Assembly (NCBI GenBank): GCA_000158135.1
Contig: DS999531.1
Span: 332,519 to 396,518 of the forward strand
Reading direction: 5' to 3'
From: Rhodobacteraceae bacterium KLH11
GTDB taxonomy: Bacteria; Pseudomonadota; Alphaproteobacteria; Rhodobacterales; Rhodobacteraceae
DNA length: 64,000 nt
Shown here: positions 29,296 through 37,264 of the stretch, piece by piece
Layout: every line of letters begins with the position of its first letter
How positions within the stretch are numbered: position 1 is the first letter of the stretch
Translations under genes and position numbers: made by a program
Notes under the pieces: model-generated
The model's input: the letters and a program-made list of their open reading frames with translations, nothing else
What the model was told of the DNA's origin: nothing
Database searches by the model: none

Positions 29296-30528
29296 CTATT
29301 CTGCGGGGGCTGGCGCGTATTTGTTCAGGATCGTTTCATTGCCCGGCTCGGGGTGGCGCGGGATCAGCAGGGACAACAACAGCGAGACGATCGCCATAGC
29401 CGCCGCCACCGCGAATACCGCCCCCGGCGAGACAACCCAGAGCAAACCCAAAAGCGCAGGCAGGAAGACCGCGGCGATATGATTGATGGTAAAGGCCACC
29501 GCCGCAGTGGGGGCGATATCCGCCGGATCGGCGATTTTCTGAAAATAGGTTTTCAGGGCCAGCGCCAGGGCGAACAACACGTGATCAACCACATACAGGA
29601 TAGCCGCCAGCACCACGCCCCAGCCAAACCAGTAAAGGCCGCCATAGGCGGCAAAGACGATGGCCAGCCCGCCATATTCAAAGATCAGCGTCCGCCGTTC
29701 GCCGAATTTCGCCACTGCTTTGCCCAGCACGGGGGCAGCGGCCATGTTGATCACCAGATTGATCAGGTAGAGGCTGGTCAGTTCATGTACTGCAAAGCCA
29801 AATTTCTCGACCATCATGAAGCCCGCGAAAACGATAAAGATCTGCCTGCGCGCGCCTGCCATGAATTGCAACGCGTAATACAGCCAGTATCTGCGGCGCA
29901 GGATCAGCCTTTTGGTTTGCGGCGTGGGTGCGTCGAACTGCGGATAGGCAATCAGGCAGAACACCGCCAACAACACTGTCACCCCGCCAGCCGCCATGAA
30001 GACCAGGTTGTAGGACAGATCGAACCGCTCCCATGTCAGTACGATCAGCCCGTAGACCACCGCCGTCGCCGCCGAGCCTATCGCCACCAACCATCCCAGC
30101 ACCTGTGGCGCACGATCCTTGGGCAGCCATTGCAATTGCAGGGACTGGTTCACCGTTTCAAAATAATGAAACCCGATTGAGCTGAACAAGGTCACAAACA
30201 GCAACCCGCCGAGGCTGGGAAACCAGGCCGTCACCGCTGTTGCCACCCCCAGCATCATCAGCGAGATCATCGCCAGCACCTGCTCGCGGATGAAGATGAT
30301 CACCGCGATTACACCAATGGCCAGAAATCCCGGAATCTCGCGCACCGTGTGCAGCAACCCGATATCCGCACCGTCGAAATTCGCCGCCTCGATGACGAAA
30401 TTGTTCAGCAAGGCGCTCCACGCGTTGAATGCGATCGGCATCGTCAGGGCCATCACAAACAAGAGCGTCATGGGACGACGCCAGAGTGGAAGACTCTGCG
30501 CTTCTGACAAAGGTATGGGGCTCAGCAT
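29296..30528 (-). CDS. MFS transporter
   Basis: 410 residues with about twelve predicted membrane helices in two bundles separated by a cytoplasmic loop near residues 190-215 (QTKRLILRRRYWLYY). This is the major facilitator layout. The substrate cannot be deduced. It is a single gene, flanked by prmA (66 bases) and priA (79 bases) on the same strand; a shared transcript is possible. Confidence 0.85.
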   Translation of the reverse strand: MLSPIPLSEAQSLPLWRRPMTLLFVMALTMPIAFNAWSALLNNFVIEAANFDGADIGLLHTVREIPGFLAIGVIAVIIFIREQVLAMISLMMLGVATAVTAWFPSLGGLLFVTLFSSIGFHYFETVNQSLQLQWLPKDRAPQVLGWLVAIGSAATAVVYGLIVLTWERFDLSYNLVFMAAGGVTVLLAVFCLIAYPQFDAPTPQTKRLILRRRYWLYYALQFMAGARRQIFIVFAGFMMVEKFGFAVHELTSLYLINLVINMAAAPVLGKAVAKFGERRTLIFEYGGLAIVFAAYGGLYWFGWGVVLAAILYVVDHVLFALALALKTYFQKIADPADIAPTAAVAFTINHIAAVFLPALLGLLWVVSPGAVFAVAAAMAIVSLLLSLLIPRHPEPGNETILNKYAPAPAE

Positions 30529-30607
30529 GGCTTTGCTCTACGCCCATTTGTCTCTGTTGGCGAGAGCAAAGCGGTGGGCGCACAGCCGCTCTGCACAGAT
30601 GCAGAGT

Positions 30608-32803
30608 TCAGTAAAAGCTTTGCGGATCGATATCGACGGTCAGGCGGATATCTCCTTTCAGGCGCAACGGCGCGATCCATCGGGCGATTGCATCCTGAAC
30701 GGGCGCGCCCTTTGGGGCTTTGACCAGCAATCGCACGCGATGCCGTCCGCGTATCCGTGCGATTGGCGCAGGCGCGGGGCCAAACACCTGCGCGCCAATT
30801 TCGCGCAGGGCTCCGTCGTTGCGCGCCATCGCGTTGCCAATGTCAAAAACCGGCCCGACCTCTGGCCCCGACAGCACAATCCCGGCCATGCGGCCATAGG
30901 GCGGCACACCAGCAGCCTGCCGACCCGCGGCCTCGGCCCTCCAGAACCCTTCTTCATCGCCCGACAGGATGGCCCGGATCACCGGATGTTCGGGCTGAAA
31001 GGTCTGCAACAGCGCCTGCCCCGGCTTATCCGCACGGCCCGCACGCCCCGCCACCTGCCGCATCAATTGGAATGTCCGCTCGGCCGCGCGCAGGTCTGCG
31101 CCATGCAGGCTGAGATCAGCGTCAATCACGCCGACCAAGGTCAGCTTGGGAAAGTTATGCCCCTTGGCCACCAGTTGCGTACCGATGACAATATCCGCAT
31201 CACCTTTGGCAATCTCTTCGATTTTGGCTTTCAGGGCGCGGGCCGAGCCAAACAGATCAGAACTGAGCATCGCGATCTTGGCATCGGGAAAGGTCGCCTC
31301 GGCCTCTTCGGCCAAACGCTCGATCCCCGGACCAACCGGGGCCAGCTTGCCCTCGACCCCGCAAGAGGGGCAGGCCTCGGGCATCGGCTTGGTCTCACCA
31401 CATTGGTGGCACATCAGACGTTTCAGAAAGCGATGCTCGACCATCCGGGCATCGCAATGGTCACAGGCGATCTGCGCGCCACAGGCCCGGCACAGCGTCA
31501 CCGGCGCATAGCCCCGGCGGTTGATGAACAAAAGCGACTGCTCGCCCCGTTCGATCCGCTGCCGCACCGCTTGCCGCAGCGACGGAGAAATCCACGTTCC
31601 CGGCTGCAACTGCTCGGCCCGCATGTCGATCGATTTCATCTCGGGCAGCACCGCAGCCCCGAACCGCGCAGTCAGATCGAGGCGCTCGTACTTGCCCGCC
31701 TCGGCATTGGCCCAGCTTTCCAGCGAGGGCGTGGCGCTGGCCAGAATCACCCGCGCACCACAGATCGAGGACCGCAGAACCGCCATATCCCGCGCGCTGT
31801 AGTGCACGCCGTCTTCCTGTTTGTACGAGGTGTCGTGCTCTTCATCGACCACCACCAGCCCCAGATTGCGAAACGGCAGGAACAAGGCCGATCGCGCACC
31901 CACGACCAGTTGCGCATCACCTTGCCCGACCATCCGCCAGACCCGACGGCGCTCGGTCATGGTCGCGCCCGAATGCCATTCCGCGGGGCGGGCGCCAAAC
32001 CGTTCCTCGACCCGCATCAGGAATTCCGCCGTCAGCGCGATCTCGGGCAACAGAACCAGCGCCTGCCGCCCCATACGCAGGGTTTCGGCGACCGCTTCCA
32101 GATAGACCTCGGTCTTGCCCGAACCGGTCACGCCCTTCAGCAATGTGGTTCCATAGTCGCCGGTCCTCTGCCCGGCATGCAGCCGCTCAACCGCGGCCCC
32201 CTGATCCTCGGTCAGATCCTTCCCCGGCAAATCCGGATCAAGATGCGGATAGGGCAGATCACGCGGGCTGTCCTCTTCCCGCACGGCACCCTGCTTTACC
32301 AGCCCCTTGACGACCGAGGGCGTGACGCCTGCCTGCTCGGCCAGTTCTTTCAGCGTGAAGGCCAGACCGCCGTAATCGCGCAGCACCTCCAGCACACGGG
32401 TGCGGGCATCAGTCATCCGGTCCGGCTGCCCCGTCCCCATCCGATAAACCTTGCGCATGGACGGCGGATCGCCCAGCCCCGGCGCGCGTGTCGCCAGCCG
32501 CAGCATCGCGGGCATGGGCGTCAGCGTGTAATCTGCCACCTTGCCCAGAAACAGGCGCATCTCTTCGCGCATCGGCGCGACCTCAAGCACCCGGATCACC
32601 GACCGGGCCTTGCCAAGGTCAAAGCCGCCCTGCCCCGGCCCCCAAACCACGCCCAACACTTTGCGCGGGCCCAGCGGCACCTCGACAAAAGCACCCAGAA
32701 AGCACCCGCCCTCGGGCGCCTTGTAATCCAGTGCCCGATCCAGCGGCTGTGTGGTTAACACCGCCACCAGCTCACCTTGGTCAAAATACTCCTGCGCGCT
32801 CAC
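30608..32803 (-). CDS. priA: Primosomal protein N' (PriA helicase)
   Basis: 731 residues. Superfamily 2 helicase that restarts collapsed replication forks. Walker A GVTGSGKTEVY is at about residues 221-231; the DEEHD motif (VVDEEHDTSYKQ) lies near 315. The zinc-binding insert contains eight cysteines in CRACG, CDHCD, CHQCG and CPSCG. The N-terminal DNA-binding domain (about 1-105) recognises 3' ends. Its start lies 91 bases from the divergent fsa start. Confidence 0.97.
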   Translation of the reverse strand: MSAQEYFDQGELVAVLTTQPLDRALDYKAPEGGCFLGAFVEVPLGPRKVLGVVWGPGQGGFDLGKARSVIRVLEVAPMREEMRLFLGKVADYTLTPMPAMLRLATRAPGLGDPPSMRKVYRMGTGQPDRMTDARTRVLEVLRDYGGLAFTLKELAEQAGVTPSVVKGLVKQGAVREEDSPRDLPYPHLDPDLPGKDLTEDQGAAVERLHAGQRTGDYGTTLLKGVTGSGKTEVYLEAVAETLRMGRQALVLLPEIALTAEFLMRVEERFGARPAEWHSGATMTERRRVWRMVGQGDAQLVVGARSALFLPFRNLGLVVVDEEHDTSYKQEDGVHYSARDMAVLRSSICGARVILASATPSLESWANAEAGKYERLDLTARFGAAVLPEMKSIDMRAEQLQPGTWISPSLRQAVRQRIERGEQSLLFINRRGYAPVTLCRACGAQIACDHCDARMVEHRFLKRLMCHQCGETKPMPEACPSCGVEGKLAPVGPGIERLAEEAEATFPDAKIAMLSSDLFGSARALKAKIEEIAKGDADIVIGTQLVAKGHNFPKLTLVGVIDADLSLHGADLRAAERTFQLMRQVAGRAGRADKPGQALLQTFQPEHPVIRAILSGDEEGFWRAEAAGRQAAGVPPYGRMAGIVLSGPEVGPVFDIGNAMARNDGALREIGAQVFGPAPAPIARIRGRHRVRLLVKAPKGAPVQDAIARWIAPLRLKGDIRLTVDIDPQSFY

Positions 32804-32894
32804 CGCATATCCTTGGGCCCGGGGGGTTTCAGCATGTCTCTCTTTGGGGTAAAGCCATCCGCGACCAAGGCCAACCCATCAAAGGACTGCCCGC

Positions 32895-33548
32895 ATGAAA
32901 TTCTTCGTAGACACAGCCGAGATCGACGCCATCGCCGAACTGAACGATCTGGGCATGGTGGACGGCGTAACCACCAACCCCTCGCTGATCCTGAAATCAG
33001 GCCGCGACATTCTGGAAGTGACCAAAGAAATCTGCGATCTGGTCGACGGTCCTGTCTCGGCCGAGGTTGTCGCGACCGAAGCTGAAGACATGATCGCCGA
33101 AGGCCGTAAACTGGCGAAAATCGCCCCGAATATCGCGGTGAAGGTGCCGTTGACATGGGCCGGCCTGAAAACCTGCAAAACGCTGACCGACGAAGGCCAG
33201 ATGGTCAACGTGACCCTCTGCTTCTCGGCCAATCAGGCGATTCTGGCTGCCAAGGCCGGGGCAACCTTCATCTCGCCCTTCATTGGCCGTCTGGACGATA
33301 TCAACCTCGACGGCATGGACCTGATCGCCGATATCCGTCAGGTCTATGACAATTACGGGTTCGAAACCGAAATCCTCGCCGCCTCAATCCGCACCGTGAA
33401 CCACGTGACCGACAGCGCGCGCATCGGGGCCGATGTGATCACCGCACCGCCTGCAGTGATCAAGAAACTGGCCGATCACCCGCTGACCGACAAAGGGCTG
33501 GAGACCTTTCTGGCCGATTGGGCCAAAACCGGTCAGAAAATCCTCTGA
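32895..33548 (+). CDS. fsa: Fructose-6-phosphate aldolase / transaldolase-like (FSA/TalC)
   Basis: 217 residues, the short transaldolase type. The Schiff-base lysine lies in the block NIAVKVPLT (about residues 83-91), and [11 protein letters not shown] and SPFIGRLDD follow. The length of ~215-220 fits the FSA/MipB group rather than the long transaldolases. Whether it cleaves fructose-6-phosphate or transfers dihydroxyacetone is not decidable from sequence. Divergent from priA, single gene, ended by a strong terminator. Confidence 0.92.
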   Translation: MKFFVDTAEIDAIAELNDLGMVDGVTTNPSLILKSGRDILEVTKEICDLVDGPVSAEVVATEAEDMIAEGRKLAKIAPNIAVKVPLTWAGLKTCKTLTDEGQMVNVTLCFSANQAILAAKAGATFISPFIGRLDDINLDGMDLIADIRQVYDNYGFETEILAASIRTVNHVTDSARIGADVITAPPAVIKKLADHPLTDKGLETFLADWAKTGQKIL

Positions 33549-33603
33549 TCCCTGACGCTTCCGCGCGGTGCCGCCAGGCACCGCGCCCGACCCAACTGCC
33601 TGA

Positions 33604-33627
33604 CCCTGATCTCAAGATCAGGGTTTT
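33604..33627 (+). terminator. Rho-independent terminator of fsa
   Basis: CCCTGATCT pairs perfectly with AGATCAGGG around a CA loop, followed by TTTT. A second perfect 10-bp hairpin (GCGCGGTGCC/GGCACCGCGC, 33563-33586) lies upstream but lacks a T tract. Confidence 0.88.
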
Positions 33628-33747
33628 GCAGGCGGGAGCGCCCCCGCCACAATACAAATGAAATTCGCCTTTCGCGTGCATTTTTCCCAAGGCAATTCCG
33701 GCAACCCATGTTATAAACCACCAAAACAAAAAACCACCGGACGGGAC

Positions 33748-34455
33748 ATGAGCAGCAATCCAAAACTCAAGGACAATCTCCGCGCGGCGATTCTGGCCGA
33801 ACCTGACGCCGTGCTGGATGACAAGGATCTGATGCAGGCGCTGGTAGCGGCCAATGAACAGGCCCGGGGTGACAATGTCATCGATCTGCGCGGCATTGCC
33901 ATGCAACGGCTCGAAGAACGGCTGGACCGTCTCGAAGACACGCACCGCTCGGTCATCGCAGCGGCGTATGAAAACCTTGCAGGCACCAATCAGGTCCACC
34001 GCGCCATCCTGCGCCTGCTGGAGCCCACGGTGTTCGAAGACTTCCTGCGCGCGCTGGGCAATGATGTGGCGGAAATCCTGCGCGTCGATCACATCACGCT
34101 GGTGCTTGAAACCACCGTCATTCGCGACGACCCGGCTGTGAACCAACTGGGGGGCGTTCTCACGGTTGTTGAGCCCGGATTTATCGACGGATACCTGACC
34201 CCTGATCGCAGCGGCCAACCGCGCGAGGTGACATTGCGCGAGATCCGTCAACCCAATCCTCAGGTCTACGGCGAACAGGCAGACCAGCTGCGATCCGAAG
34301 CCTGCCTGAAGCTGGATCTAGGCGCAGGTCGCCTGCCCGGCATGATTGTGATGGGTGCACGCGATCCCAGACATTTCTCACCTCAGCTTGGCACCGACCT
34401 TCTTGCCTTTTTTGCTGGCGTATTCGAACGCTCGATGCGTCACTGGCTGTCGTGA
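33748..34455 (+). CDS. DUF484 family protein
   Basis: 235 residues from the ATG at 33748, preceded by CGGACGGGAC; the frame is open to 33658 but unconserved. DUF484 proteins have an N-terminal helical region (about 20-75, including RGIAMQRLEERLDRLEDTHRSVI) and a C-terminal GAF-like domain (about 85-230). They are commonly encoded next to xerC. The 4-base overlap with xerC (GTGA) supports a joint operon. Confidence 0.88.
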   Translation: MSSNPKLKDNLRAAILAEPDAVLDDKDLMQALVAANEQARGDNVIDLRGIAMQRLEERLDRLEDTHRSVIAAAYENLAGTNQVHRAILRLLEPTVFEDFLRALGNDVAEILRVDHITLVLETTVIRDDPAVNQLGGVLTVVEPGFIDGYLTPDRSGQPREVTLREIRQPNPQVYGEQADQLRSEACLKLDLGAGRLPGMIVMGARDPRHFSPQLGTDLLAFFAGVFERSMRHWLS

Positions 34456-35372
34456 GCCTGATTTCCCCGGCCTGCCGCGACGCGCTGCAGCATTGGCTGG
34501 ACAGTCTGAGGGCGCTGGCAGGCCGGTCCGAGAACACGCAAAACGCCTATCGCGGTGACGTAACCGAGTTCTTGTCCTTCATGACCCTGCATCACAGCGA
34601 AAGGCAGGGGCTGGCCGCGTTGGAACGCATCACCGTCTCGGACATGCGGGCATGGATGGCCGATCAGCGAAACTCTGATGTCAGCGCCCGATCACTGGCG
34701 CGCAAACTCTCGGCTGTCAAAAGCTTCTATCGCTGGCTGGCTGAACGCGAAGGGTTCGAGCCGACCGCCGTTCTGTCCACCCGCGCGCCCAAATTCACCA
34801 AAAAACTGCCTCGCCCACTCGCCGAAGATGCTGCCCGTGCGATGATCGAAACGGTCGAGCTGCAATCCGCCTCCGATTGGGTCGCGGCGCGGGATGTGGC
34901 GGTTGTCACGCTTCTTTATGGCTGTGGCTTGCGCATCTCCGAGGCACTCTCGCTTACCGGTGCGGATGCACCACTGCCAGATACGCTGCGCATTCTGGGA
35001 AAAGGCGAAAAGGAACGGGTGGTGCCGGTCATCCCTGCGGCCCGATCAGCTGTTGACCGCTATCTGCGACTGTGCCCGCATCCCCAATCCCCTGACGCCG
35101 CACTGTTTCGCGGCGTCCGCGGTGGTGCGCTCAATCCCAGCGCGATACAGGGCGTGATGGCCAAAGCGCGGATGCAGCTTGGCCTGCCTGCAACCGCGAC
35201 ACCACATGCGATGCGCCACAGCTTTGCCACCCACCTGTTGTCAGCGGGTGGGGATCTGCGCGCGATACAAGAGCTTTTGGGCCATGCGTCACTGTCAACC
35301 ACACAAGCCTATACCGCCGTCGATACCGCCCGGTTGATGGAGGTTTACAACCGCGCGCACCCAAAAGCCTGA
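34452..35372 (+). CDS. xerC: Tyrosine recombinase XerC
   Basis: 306 residues, GTG start at 34452. It contains a SAM-like N-terminal domain (about 5-95) and the catalytic C-terminal domain with R (GCGLRISEAL), HxxR (TPHAMRHSFATHLL), H/W (LLGHASLSTTQAY) and the nucleophilic Tyr of QAYTAVD. XerC and XerD resolve chromosome dimers at dif. Coupled to the DUF484 gene. Confidence 0.95.
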   Translation: MSLISPACRDALQHWLDSLRALAGRSENTQNAYRGDVTEFLSFMTLHHSERQGLAALERITVSDMRAWMADQRNSDVSARSLARKLSAVKSFYRWLAEREGFEPTAVLSTRAPKFTKKLPRPLAEDAARAMIETVELQSASDWVAARDVAVVTLLYGCGLRISEALSLTGADAPLPDTLRILGKGEKERVVPVIPAARSAVDRYLRLCPHPQSPDAALFRGVRGGALNPSAIQGVMAKARMQLGLPATATPHAMRHSFATHLLSAGGDLRAIQELLGHASLSTTQAYTAVDTARLMEVYNRAHPKA

Positions 35373-35425
35373 GCCAAACAGCTTTTTGTTTTGCATCTGC
35401 GGCGTGCATCGTACATGACACGCCC

Positions 35426-36139
35426 ATGACACTTAGATTCAAAGCGCTGTCCGTTCATCTTTTCACCGCGACAGGTGCGGTTTTTGCCATGCTGGCCATG
35501 CTGGCTGCGGTCGAAGAGAAATGGAGCCTGATGTATCTGTGGCTCGTCGTCTCGTTCATCGTAGACGGTATCGATGGCCCGCTGGCACGCCATTACCACG
35601 TCAAGCAAAACGCCCCGGAGTTTGACGGTGTGCTGCTGGATCTGATCATCGATTATCTGACCTATGTGTTCATCCCCGCCTTTGCCCTGTTCAAATCAGG
35701 CCTGATGGACGGCTGGACCGGCTGGTTCGCGATCATCGTCATCACCTTCGCCAGCGCCATGTATTTCGCCGATACACGAATGAAAACAAAGGATAACTCC
35801 TTCTCCGGTTTTCCCGGCTGCTGGAATATGTTCGTCATCGTGATCTTCGCGCTGGAACCCAATTTCTGGGTCATCCTGCTGCTGGTCACTTTGCTGTCGG
35901 TGGCGATGTTCCTGCCGCTGAAATTCATTCATCCGGTCCGGACCGAGCGCTGGCGCAGCCTCTCATTGCCGATCGCCTTTGCCTGGACGTTCTTTGCAGG
36001 CTGGGCCGCCTGGGTCGATTTCCATCCCGAAAGCTGGGCCCATTGGGGGTTGGTGATCACCAGCCTGTATCTGGTCTCCGCCGGGATCGCACAGCAGGTC
36101 ATTCCGCCGCGCAAAGCACCTGACTATAAAACTTCCTGA
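35426..36139 (+). CDS. pcs: Phosphatidylcholine synthase (CDP-alcohol phosphatidyltransferase)
   Basis: 237 residues with about seven membrane helices. The CDP-alcohol phosphotransferase signature is present at about residues 48-74: DGIDGPLARH, then an EFDGVLLDLIID segment with the paired Asp residues. The family member that condenses choline directly with CDP-diacylglycerol (Pcs) matches in length and in YLTYVFIPAFAL. It makes phosphatidylcholine, a typical lipid of roseobacters. It ends with a 16-base overlap with the convergent Gre-like gene. Confidence 0.9.
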   Translation: MTLRFKALSVHLFTATGAVFAMLAMLAAVEEKWSLMYLWLVVSFIVDGIDGPLARHYHVKQNAPEFDGVLLDLIIDYLTYVFIPAFALFKSGLMDGWTGWFAIIVITFASAMYFADTRMKTKDNSFSGFPGCWNMFVIVIFALEPNFWVILLLVTLLSVAMFLPLKFIHPVRTERWRSLSLPIAFAWTFFAGWAAWVDFHPESWAHWGLVITSLYLVSAGIAQQVIPPRKAPDYKTS

Positions 36140-36594
36140 ACCTCAAACTCGGTCCCGTTATGAGTGAACACATCCCCCTCTTGCAGGCCAGCCATGGCCA
36201 GATAAATCGGGCTTTGGGTTGAAATACCCATATAGGTCTTGCCACCCACCTCAAACCGGGTGGTCGAGACACAAACAACAAAACGGCGGTTGTTAAACCT
36301 GATCACAGCCCCCGGCCGCACCGTATCGGTCACGCTGAAATCGGTGTTTTCGATCACGTCGATCTTGGCATGATGGGCGTGTACAGGGGCATCAAACGCC
36401 GCCGCCAGATCCGCATTCTCGCGCGAGGCGGCGATGTCATCCTTGTCATGCCCCTCGCGGTCATCCAGCTGGGAATCCCTCAAAAACGCATCATAATGCG
36501 CCTGAGCGGTCGCCAGTTCCTGCGCTTCCAGCGACATCAGGCGTTCAACGATGATCTTCTTGCGCGCAGCAGCATCGGTCGAGCCAGTCATCAA
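36124..36594 (-). CDS. GreA/GreB-like transcription elongation factor
   Basis: 156 residues (start TTG/ATG at 36594-36591). The N-terminal half resembles the Gre coiled coil, with an acidic tip in DDREGHDKDDIAAS (about residues 43-56). The C-terminal half has an FKBP-like pattern (VRPGAVIRFNNRRFVVCV, then GDVFTHNGTEFEVQEVL) as in GreA/B. Its full similarity to GreA is modest, and it could be a specialised secretion-channel factor rather than a true cleavage factor. Its stop overlaps the pcs 3' end. Confidence 0.6.
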   Translation of the reverse strand: MMTGSTDAAARKKIIVERLMSLEAQELATAQAHYDAFLRDSQLDDREGHDKDDIAASRENADLAAAFDAPVHAHHAKIDVIENTDFSVTDTVRPGAVIRFNNRRFVVCVSTTRFEVGGKTYMGISTQSPIYLAMAGLQEGDVFTHNGTEFEVQEVL

Positions 36595-36667
36595 ATACGA
36601 TCCTTCAAATTCAGTATCTGATATAGGTTGGAGCCCGAAAAGACGGAATGCAACATAATTCCTGCAC

Positions 36668-37126
36668 TCAGATCAACAACCCTGCCGCCCCTTCATGCCG
36701 AAGCAAAGAAACCTTGGTTTCCACCCCACCATGCCCCGAAAAGCCAACCATTTTACCGCCTGCACCCAACACCCGGTGACACGGGATGATGATCGGGATG
36801 GGATTTCCCCCACAGCCCTTGCCAACCGCCTGCGCTGAATATCCAAGCTCTTTTGCCAACTCGCCATAGGTCCGCGTATCCCCAAAAGGGATCGCGAACA
36901 TCGCATCGCAAACCCGGCGCTGGAACTCTGATCCCTTGATCCGGTAGGGCAGATCAAATTGCTGCAAACGCCCCTGATCATAGGCGCGCAACTGTGCCGC
37001 CGCCTCGCGCTGCAGGGGCGTATCGGGGTCGCCCTGGGCACCATCCCAGGCCAGGCCAACGATGGCCTCATCTTCTTCAACAACACCCAAACGGCCAAAA
37101 CGGGTTTCTATCGCAATCTGTCCCAT
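36668..37126 (-). CDS. ogt: Methylated-DNA--protein-cysteine methyltransferase (Ogt type)
   Basis: 152 residues. The acceptor cysteine lies in IIPCHRVLGAGG (about residues 113-124), and the helix-turn-helix DNA-binding region precedes it (FQRRVCDAMFAIPFGDTRTYGELA). It repairs O6-methylguanine by irreversible alkyl transfer. It is a short version without the AraC-like Ada N-terminal domain. It is separate from the Gre-like gene by 74 bases. Confidence 0.95.
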   Translation of the reverse strand: MGQIAIETRFGRLGVVEEDEAIVGLAWDGAQGDPDTPLQREAAAQLRAYDQGRLQQFDLPYRIKGSEFQRRVCDAMFAIPFGDTRTYGELAKELGYSAQAVGKGCGGNPIPIIIPCHRVLGAGGKMVGFSGHGGVETKVSLLRHEGAAGLLI

Positions 37127-37192
37127 AAGCCGATGCTGACAGAGGTTTCAGCGATCCCGCAACCCGTTTTTTGACAATCCGTCTCTTCTTCT

Positions 37193-37232
37193 GTTCACAA
37201 ATACCTCGGAGCGCGAGGCAGAGCCTCGCAAA
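37193..37232. repeat. Short interspersed palindromic element, copy 2
   Basis: CTGTTCACAAATACCTCGGAG followed by GCGAGGCAGAGCCTCGC (37213-37229, a perfect 7-bp stem with AGA loop) then AAAAGCC. Shares TTCACAAATAC and the downstream GC palindrome layout with the element near 25005. It lies in the gap between ileS and ogt. Confidence 0.45.
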
Positions 37233-37264
37233 AGCCTCCGCCAGCCACTCCATCAGTCCTGAAC

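Noticed and set aside
30290..32758. An 822-codon open frame on the plus strand
   Set aside because: It is antisense to priA over its whole length. Long antisense frames are expected opposite GC-rich genes with strong codon bias, and it has no recognisable domain.
33563..33586. Perfect 10-bp hairpin as the fsa terminator
   Set aside because: It has no T tract; the hairpin at 33604-33627 followed by TTTT is the better terminator.
37213..37229. Hairpin as an ileS terminator
   Set aside because: The run of T on the minus strand precedes the stem instead of following it, and on the plus strand it is followed by A residues, so it fits neither direction.
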